DNA from: Pratylenchus scribneri | Taxonomy: Eukaryota > Nematoda > Chromadorea > Rhabditida > Pratylenchidae | Direction of reading: 5' to 3' | Assembly (NCBI GenBank): GCA_030063045.1 | Contig: JAQSEB010000064.1 | Span: forward strand, 62,001 to 126,000 | DNA length: 64,000 nucleotides | Part shown: positions 57,458 through 64,000 of the stretch, in pieces | How positions within the stretch are numbered: position 1 is the first letter of the stretch | How the letters are laid out: every line of letters begins with the position of its first letter | Made by a program: the position numbers and the translations under genes | The notes under the pieces: model-generated | Told to the model about the DNA's origin: nothing | Database searches by the model: none | The model's input: the letters and a program-made list of their open reading frames with translations, nothing else

Positions 57458-58234
57458 TGTAGATGTCTAATGAATGATACATATGAAATGATGTGAATGT
57501 TTGATGACATAAATGATATAATTATTTCGATGTATGTACATATTTTTATCACATATTTTTTTCTTGTTGTATAAATTATTGAAATGAAATAAACAAAGAT
57601 TTCGATCTAATTATTTTTATGTTCGCAACAATTAATTATCTATTGTCATGTTTTATTGTATGTATATGTATGGATCTGCAGTCTGCACAAAAAATCAGCA
57701 GGTCTTTTAATTGCTAGCTGTGCTGTGAAATCTAAAGATTGATGATAAGATCATTTAATACTTCTTTTACATCTGTGATCTGTCATGTCAATCAATCAAT
57801 ATTATTTTATTTTACGATATAGTAGAGACTAGAGAGCAGGCTATGTGATATGTTATGTATATGTAATGTAATCTGACTTCTGACATGACCATACATGTAG
57901 AATTAGGATGTACGGTTCTACGGTACATGCAGAAAATCGATACCTTCTTTTTCTCTGTCGCTTCACTTCCTAACTACAAGTAATCGATGAAATGAAATTT
58001 GCATCTTCATCTTCCCAGCCCAGAGTTGGTGGAACTCTTCAGTTCACTTCATCTTCACTCTTCATTTTTTAAAAAAAATCTGCTCCCGACCCGCCGGATA
58101 ATTAACAAGTGTCCGATTTTCAACTTAATCTTAATTGGTACCTATCATCTTCATCATTTACCAAACACACCACACCACATTAAAATAAATCAGTGAACAT
58201 TTTAATTTTTTAAGATAAAATAAAACGAATAAAT
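57458..58234. other. Intergenic region
   Basis: The 3' end of the Cys-pair gene and about 600 bases upstream of SPRTN. It contains imperfect TATGTATATGTA-type repeats (about 57658-57670 and 57850-57870) and two ATCGAT sites (57936-57941 and 57983-57988). A frame at 57999-58196 is not supported. Confidence 0.4.
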
Positions 58235-59350
58235 ATGTCCGATAAAATTGAAAAAATTTGCAATCTCGTCGACGAAGCCAATGAATTGATCGACCCAAAT
58301 CCGGACATCCATGAGCTATTCACCCTGTACGACCATCAATTTTTCTCCGGAGTTTTGAGTTCACGTGGATGCCTTGTCGAATGGAGCAAAAGGATGACAA
58401 GGTTTTTAATTTATTGCTTCATAAATAAAAACATTGAAAACAATTTAAGTTGTGCTGGTATTTGCGTAATGAAGAGGGATGGACATTGTTGCGTCCGACT
58501 TAGTGAACCATTGCTCAAACTTCGGAAGCGCAAGGATCTCATCGAAACTTTGCTGGTAAGATCCAATCCAATTAAACGTTCAAAATTGTTTACTTCAGCA
58601 TGAAATGATCCATGGATATCTATTTCTCACAAAAGGGCCGAAATTTATGGACAGAGACGGTTTGTTTTTAGAATTAATCAACATTTTAAATTTTCAAAAT
58701 TCAGGTCATGGTCCGGACTTCCAAAGCCACATGAATCGCATCAATGCCATGGCGGGCACTTCAATAAGCGTCTATCACAATTTTCATGCCGAAGTCCGAC
58801 ATTACAAACAACACTGGTGGCGCTGCACCGGTCCATGCCAATTGCGGGCTCCGTACCATGGATGGGTGAAAAGATCGATGAACAGAGCACCAGGACCGAA
58901 TGACTTTTGGTGGAAACGGCATACAGAGACCTGCGATGGTAACAAATTAAATAAAATTTTGAGATAAATTTAATTATTTTAGGAATTTTTGTAAAAGTCA
59001 AGGAGCCGGGAAAGCCGTCAAAATCATTGAAAACCAGCAACAACAAAAAGTCCGCACAATCATCGAAATCGAACGCGGCGGGCAAATCGAAGAGTGACCA
59101 GTTTTTCCCACCAGGTTTTTTAAAAGGAAAAAAGGATAATAAATGTTTTTTTACAGAAAATTTCCTCGATGACATTGACATGCCAGGCACTTCTCAACAA
59201 TACGACTACAATGATCAAATCCAGCAAAATGATGATGAGATCTCAATTGTGGCTGAAATCGAACCGCAACCGCGTCCTGTACTTCAACAAATTGGCAACG
59301 ACAAGCAGCCACTGTTCCCGGGCAAAGGCTACCGTCTTGATGGCAAATGA
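58235..59350 (+). CDS. SPRTN: Spartan (SPRTN) DNA-protein crosslink metalloprotease
   Basis: Five or six exons. The SprT domain is well conserved: PDIHELFTLYDHQFFSGVL, VEWSKRMTR-SCAGICVM, VRLSEPLLKLRKRKDLIETL, the zinc-binding HEMIHGYLF (HExxH, assembled across an intron), HGPDFQSHMNRINAMAG, and the zinc-ribbon-like WWRCTGPCQLRAPYHGWVKR through DFWWKRHTETCDG. The enzyme degrades proteins crosslinked to DNA at replication forks. The tail is basic and Ser-rich, and the protein ends with FPGKGYRLDGK, matching the SHP box that binds p97/VCP. There is no UBZ4 zinc finger, which terminates the vertebrate protein. A 42-base segment (59117-59158, GT...ACAG) could be an intron but is in frame either way. 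LRR1 follows after about 280 bases. Confidence 0.94.
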
Positions 59351-59627
59351 ATATTTGACAAAACAATAATTTTGAACATTCCATTATTGTATAACTTCAT
59401 TTGTTTTTTTTTTGTTTTTGTCATTTTCCATATATTTATGAGCTTTCGATAATCACAATTATGGGTACGAATAAATAAATTATTTTGTTTTTATTGTTGA
59501 AAACTTGAAAATAAATTGAATACAGCATTAAAATTTGCAGAAAATAAATACCTAATTTAATTATTTTACTATTATTATTGAATTTTATAAAAATTTGTAT
59601 TAATTTCAAGAAATTTGATCATAAAAA

Positions 59628-61326
59628 ATGCGTTTTAATTTGGATTGCAGTCTTTGGTTTCAAGGCAGCAATAATAAAACAATTTCACGAAAATCTCAAG
59701 GTTTTTCACACATTTAAATAGATAGTAAATAATTTGAATCAAAAAGGAGTGGTTTCATTTGGTCGCAAAGAATGCAGGAATGAATTATTGAAGAATGCTG
59801 ATGTTGGCTATTATTTGCTAATTGCCACACGACAAAATAATCATCCAACTAAAATTGAGGTTAGAAATAATTTATTTGAATACCAATTTTATTATTAATT
59901 TAAGTTAAATAAAATCAAAACAATTTGGCGCAAAATGGCAAATCATGGAAAAGCAACAATTGAATTTGAAGACCCAAAATTGACACTTTTCATCACCGAA
60001 GCTAAACCGGAACGTTTGCTGACATTTCTGGCACATTTGGGAAATATTCAAAGCGGAAAATCACCAACAAATATTCAATCCGATGAGAACACCCAACAAA
60101 CGGCGACAAGTTCTTTTGCACCTGCCATCGAAAATAGGCAAACCAAAATGACCATCCGTTTCCAAAATGAATATCCAAAATCCAAAGGATTTCCAAGCAC
60201 TTTACAATCATTAATCCTTGATCAACTTTCACTTCGAATTGTCGATTACAGATGGTTTGCCTAATTTTAAATTCTTAATTCAAATAAATTCTTTTTTTAT
60301 GTTCAATATCCGTTCATTAACCCAACTTTCATTGGAGAACAACAAATTGGGAACGCGATGGACCCGAATTCATTGGAATCGTTTCTGTGCAATTTCTCGT
60401 TTAAAAAATTTGGCTGCACTAAATTTGAGTGGGAATAATTTCATCGACATTCCGGTTTGCCATAATACAATACACAATTCTCAATTCATATCCAAAATTT
60501 AGGATGAATTCATTGAATCACTTCCCAAAACCATCACAATTCTCCGTTTGGCCAATTGCAAACTTCGCCATTTATCAAATCACATTTCGTGCCTTCAAAA
60601 TCTTCAACATTTGGATATCGGCTCAAATCCAATGGAAGAATTACCCGAAGATGTATTCATTTAACTTAAATACTTAAAAAATATTTCTTTTTTTCAGCTT
60701 TGTTTTCTGCCAAATTTGCGCAGATTTTACCTCAGCAATATGCCAAATCTCCGATTTTTGCCAGCCACAATTTTCCACAATTCCTCAAATTTTAATCGAT
60801 TTTATGAATTGGACATATCCCGAAATGGCAATTCATTTACAAATTGTCAACCAAACTTTGATGTGCCAAATAGAAATGGCCAAATTCCATCACTTTTAAT
60901 TATTGCCGCCGCCGCCGTTCTCAATAATTCGTTAGTTCATTTTATTCCATTAATTCATTCATTTTGTATATTTTTAGACAATATCTTCGTCCGGATGGCT
61001 CCCACATAATCAATTCATGGACTCGAGATTGTTTGCCCCGATTTATGCAAAAAGAAATGCGAAATTGTCTTCTCCGCTGTTCCGAATGCCATCGTCTTTA
61101 TCCCTCTTCCTTTTCCCAATCCAATTGTGATTATTTTTACCGGGTCCAACTTCGTTCATTTGTCTCTTCAATTCTAATCGGCGGATCTCACGCTGTAATT
61201 CGCCTTCAAATTTGCCCAAATTGCCCAAAACAATCAATCAAAAGAAGTAATTCCCGGCGGAGAATTCTTCAACCAATGCTAAAACGAAATGCCGTACAAC
61301 CTCCTCCTCATCCACCTTCATTATGA
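59628..61326 (+). CDS. LRR1: LRR1-type leucine-rich repeat protein (CUL2 substrate receptor)
   Basis: Seven or so exons encode about 430 residues. The N-terminal domain (MRFNLDCSLWF; YYLLIATRQNN; MANHGKATIEFEDPK) matches vertebrate LRR1, as does NRQTKMTIRFQNEYPKSKGF. Leucine-rich repeats follow: LTQLSLENNKLG, LAALNLSGNNFIDIP, ITILRLANCKLRHLS and LQHLDIGSNPMEELPED. The C-terminal domain keeps DGSHIINSW and CLLRCSECHRLYPSSF, where human LRR1 has Cys-rich GSHII...CVCGRFC. LRR-1 recruits substrates to CUL2; in nematodes and vertebrates it drives CMG helicase unloading at replication termination and G1/S control. It starts shortly after a TTTCAAG that could serve as a trans-splice acceptor and lies between SPRTN and WDR83 on the same strand. 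Confidence 0.85.
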
Positions 61327-61493
61327 TTTATGCAAATTTTACTCTTTTTTCATTGTTTTAAAATTAAATAAATGATTTTTTATTGTATAAATTTTATTAT
61401 TTGTGTTTATAAATAATTGAACATTACATTTTTATGAATATTTATTTATTTTATTTTCTCATAAAACCAATAATTAAATTAAAATTAATAAGA

Positions 61494-62701
61494 ATGAATT
61501 TGCCGGCCACTTCCTCCTCCTCAAATTTGCCCACCCAATTATTATGCCAATTTGATTGCAGACAAGGGGCGGTCCGAGCAGTTCGATTCAACGGTAAATT
61601 CAATTCAATTAAAATAATTCATTATATTTTTAGTTGATGGAAATTATTGCATGACAGCCGGAGCGGACAAATCAGTCAAATTGTGGAATCCGTATCGGCA
61701 TATTCATCTGAAAAGTTACACCGGTTTGGGCAGTGAAGTGTTGGATTGTTGCGGTTCATCCGACAATTCGCTGATTTTGGCCGGTGGTCGCGACAAACAA
61801 CCAACAATTTTTGATGTGGAATCCGGCAAAATGGTCAAAAGATGGAAAAGTCATGGAGGGGCAGTGAATGCGGTTGGTTGGTTAAATTTTAATATTCGTT
61901 CAATAATTTATTCCATTTTAGGTGACATTCAACGAAGATTCATCCGTAGCCATTTCCGGTGGCCAAGATGGACTGGTTTATTGCCATGATGTCCGCTCAC
62001 GGGGTTCAGCAATTCAAGTTAGCCTTTACAATTTTAAAATAATTTGCGTTTTTTCCAGATTTTGGATGAAGCAAAGGACAATGTTCTCTGTTTGGATGTA
62101 AATGCCACGGAAATTGCCACCGGATCGGCGGATGGAAATGCACGAATTTATGACCTTAGAGAGGGTCGACTTTTTGTGGATTTTGTTGAACATTCGGTCA
62201 CCGCAGTGAATTTAACGGCCGACAATGTATTTTTATTAATTTGGTCAATATAATTTTGAGTATTTTAGCAATGTTTATTGGTGGCCAGCATTGGCGGTCC
62301 AATTCGATTGCTGGAAAAATGCAGTGGACAATTATTGGCAGAGTTAGCCAAAAAAATATTAATGCCCATTTAAACAATAATTTTGCAGTTATTCGGGTCA
62401 TTTGAACAAAGACTTCAGAATTGAGGCCGGAATTTTGACATCCCGAAATGAGGTTGTGAGCGGATCAGAGGATGGACGGGCATATATTTGGGATTTGGTT
62501 GACAGCAAATTATTGGCCAAAATTGAACATCCAAAAGGGGCAAAAGATGTGGGTTTTACAATTTACGATATTTAATTTATTTTATTAATTAAGGTCCATT
62601 CCATTTGTACACATCCATCAAAACAATGCATGTTGACCGCCTCAAGGGAAAAAATATTCCTTTGGCAATGTCCACAAAAAGAAGAAAATGAAGAGGAATG
62701 A
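61494..62701 (+). CDS. WDR83: WDR83 (MORG1) WD40 scaffold
   Basis: Seven exons encode about 310 residues forming a WD40 propeller. Near-diagnostic matches to WDR83 include CRQGAVRAVRFN-VDGNYCMTAG, ADKSVKLWNPYRHIHLKSY, GSEVLDCCGSSDNS, VTFNEDSSVAISGGQDGLVY, ILDEAKDNVLCLDVN, GSADGNARIYDLREG, IGGPIRLLEKCSGQLL and SGSEDGRAYIWDLV. WDR83 scaffolds ERK-pathway components and has been found with spliceosomes; both roles are from family knowledge. The C-terminus is short and acidic (EENEEE). It follows LRR1 by about 170 bases. Confidence 0.94.
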
Positions 62702-63440
62702 AAATTGCAAATAATTTGATTGATTGAATATAATTTAATTTATTACTTTGTGCAATTTTTTATTAGGCCAAGGACAATTTACAATTCATTCATTTTTTTT
62801 TCCAAATTCCACATATTTCCATTGAATAAAATAAATATTATTGCGAACAATTTATTATTTATTCTTAACCGAATCATCAGCTGTCCTTGATGATTCCTTC
62901 ATTTTTGTGTAAAATTTAACCGCCAAAAAGTCAAGAGGAGGGGCGGACCAAAATTGAAGGGTTGAAGTGGGCGAGAAAAGGCCTTGAGGGCAAAAGTTTA
63001 AAATTGGTCGAGAAAATTGGAAAATGGCAAAAAGGAGAGGGGAAGAATGTGCGCAGAAATTATTGGTGTCCCATTTTGAGAAAGGAAAAATAATGAATGA
63101 ACGATGAAGGAGGAAAGGTGAATTGGGGAGGAATTCGCCTTTGGCCAAACAAATCAAACCACCACAGTGAGAAAAGTGACAATTTTGAGGGATTGGAACT
63201 CGGAACAAACCCGTCGAACATGTGTTCCTCCATTCAATTCCATTCATTCATATTCATAATTGATAATTCCAATCACCTCAATTTCCGATTAAAAACACTC
63301 ATTTCCTTTCCTCTCCCCCTTTAATCATTGCGCGATCAATTTGGCCATGACTGGCGGAAAACAAAAGAATGTTTTCCCATTTAGGCCCATTTTTGAATAA
63401 TAATTCACCAATTCCATAATAAAGAGAATATATCATAATA
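62702..63440. other. Intergenic region
   Basis: About 740 bases between WDR83 and a secreted-protein gene. Open frames (62855-63247 minus and 63097-63324 plus) overlap each other and have no splice or start support. Nothing else seen. Confidence 0.4.
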
Positions 63441-64000
63441 ATGTGGTGCCCTTCTATGCTAATTTCTATTTTTTCCTTGATCCTCTTTCTCTTTGAACAA
63501 TGCCAACCAATTCCAATGATAAAATCGCCGGAGGAACAACAGGAAAAAACACCTCAGTTTTGGTCATTTTTCCTTCAACCTGGTCAATTTGAAATGAAGA
63601 AACCCGAAATAATAGAAAATTTGGGAGATGAACCAGAAATTCGGGGGAAACAACAAAAACAAGAGGAAATGAATACCAGCGAATTGGGCAGAAAAGAGTG
63701 AGTTGAATAGGAATTGGAATTGGATGGAATGGTTTAAAATGGAACATTTCCCCTACAGGGAACCGGACTATTATGATGCGGTCAAGGAGGAAGAGGAAAA
63801 ACAACAGAAACAAAACAATGGAACCAAAGAAGAGAATGATGTCATTCTTCGGAATATGATGGCAGCCATCCAAGTGAATGTTGATCCATCGCCAATTATG
63901 CTAATTGATGGAAATGTGGAGGGAGGAGGAAAAAGGAAGGAGGAAAAGCCACAAAAAATGAAACCAATCGTGTTCCCGGCAAAAGGGAGGGACGAGAAAA
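63441..64000 (+). CDS. Secreted Glu/Lys/Gln-rich protein, partial at the window edge
   Basis: Not recognised. The ATG at 63441 opens a clear signal peptide (MWCPSMLISIFSLILFLFEQ, cleavage likely near CQP). An acidic Lys/Glu/Gln-rich chain follows (PEEQQEKTPQFWSFFLQPG). A GTGAGT donor at about 63700 joins in phase to a second exon starting EEPDYYDAVKEEEEKQQ. VILRNMMAAIQVNVDPSPIM is the most ordered-looking piece. The frame is open to the end of the window, so the C-terminus is missing. The high charge suggests a secreted low-complexity or extracellular protein; no family can be named. Confidence 0.65.

Noticed and set aside
1..64000. CRISPR arrays, bacterial operons, riboswitches or phage features
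   Set aside because: The window is spliced eukaryotic sequence throughout; the only regular arrays are minisatellites without spacers.

Overview
This is a gene-dense, AT-rich eukaryotic window that reads as a nematode genome. Genes have many short introns (often 42-60 nt, GT-AG, with TTTTAG or TTTCAG acceptors) and lie a few hundred bases apart on both strands. The most diagnostic protein is a two-domain galectin very close to the Caenorhabditis LEC-1 type. The genes also follow nematode habits: same-strand runs with gaps under 300 bases, and an AST-1-like ERG/FLI ETS factor. One clear GC-AG intron is compatible with a tylenchid (cyst or root-knot relative), but the species is not determined.

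Layout. 0-6 kb: a small unknown gene and a C3orf33-like gene on the minus strand, then an SLC12A9-type cation-chloride cotransporter. 6-9 kb: a divergent intron-containing histone H2A variant head-to-head with a divergent PP1-type phosphatase. 9-17 kb: a same-strand run of a TNFAIP8-family protein, SMARCAL1, an RSRC2/SMAP-domain protein and ALG6. 17-19 kb: a duplicated gene fragment, a 1.1 kb terminal-inverted-repeat element and a small acidic gene. 19.5-24.4 kb, minus strand: VPS35L (Commander complex) downstream of dUTPase. 25-29 kb: the galectin and an acidic Q/E-rich open frame. 30 kb: two linked minisatellites. 31-37.4 kb: two multi-exon genes I do not recognise. 37.9-42.7 kb: the ETS gene. 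44-46 kb: a DHRS4-like peroxisomal reductase broken by a small palindromic insertion. 47.7-53 kb: cardiolipin synthase, a 60-residue secreted peptide, a small membrane protein and a two-domain Ulp1-like protease. 53.5-57.5 kb: GM130 (GOLGA2) and a small cysteine-pair protein. 58-62.7 kb: Spartan (SPRTN), LRR1 and WDR83 on the plus strand. The window ends inside a secreted acidic protein.

Two gene classes are visible. Most are conserved housekeeping genes: genome maintenance (dUTPase, SMARCAL1, SPRTN, LRR1), endomembrane trafficking and glycosylation (ALG6, VPS35L, GM130), mitochondrial lipid synthesis (CRLS1) and scaffolding (WDR83). A second set (H2A variant, PP1-like, the 18.3 kb gene, the membrane protein and Ulp1-like pair at 50 kb, the cysteine-pair gene at 57 kb) has well-placed TATA boxes, most with upstream ATCGAT and ACTGTA motifs, and diverged or unrecognised products. 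I infer that these genes are co-regulated and fast-evolving, perhaps tissue-restricted. The double-domain Ulp1 with a serine in place of one catalytic cysteine, and the promoter class, are the most unusual signals. Exon boundaries were read by eye and a few may be off by one splice site.
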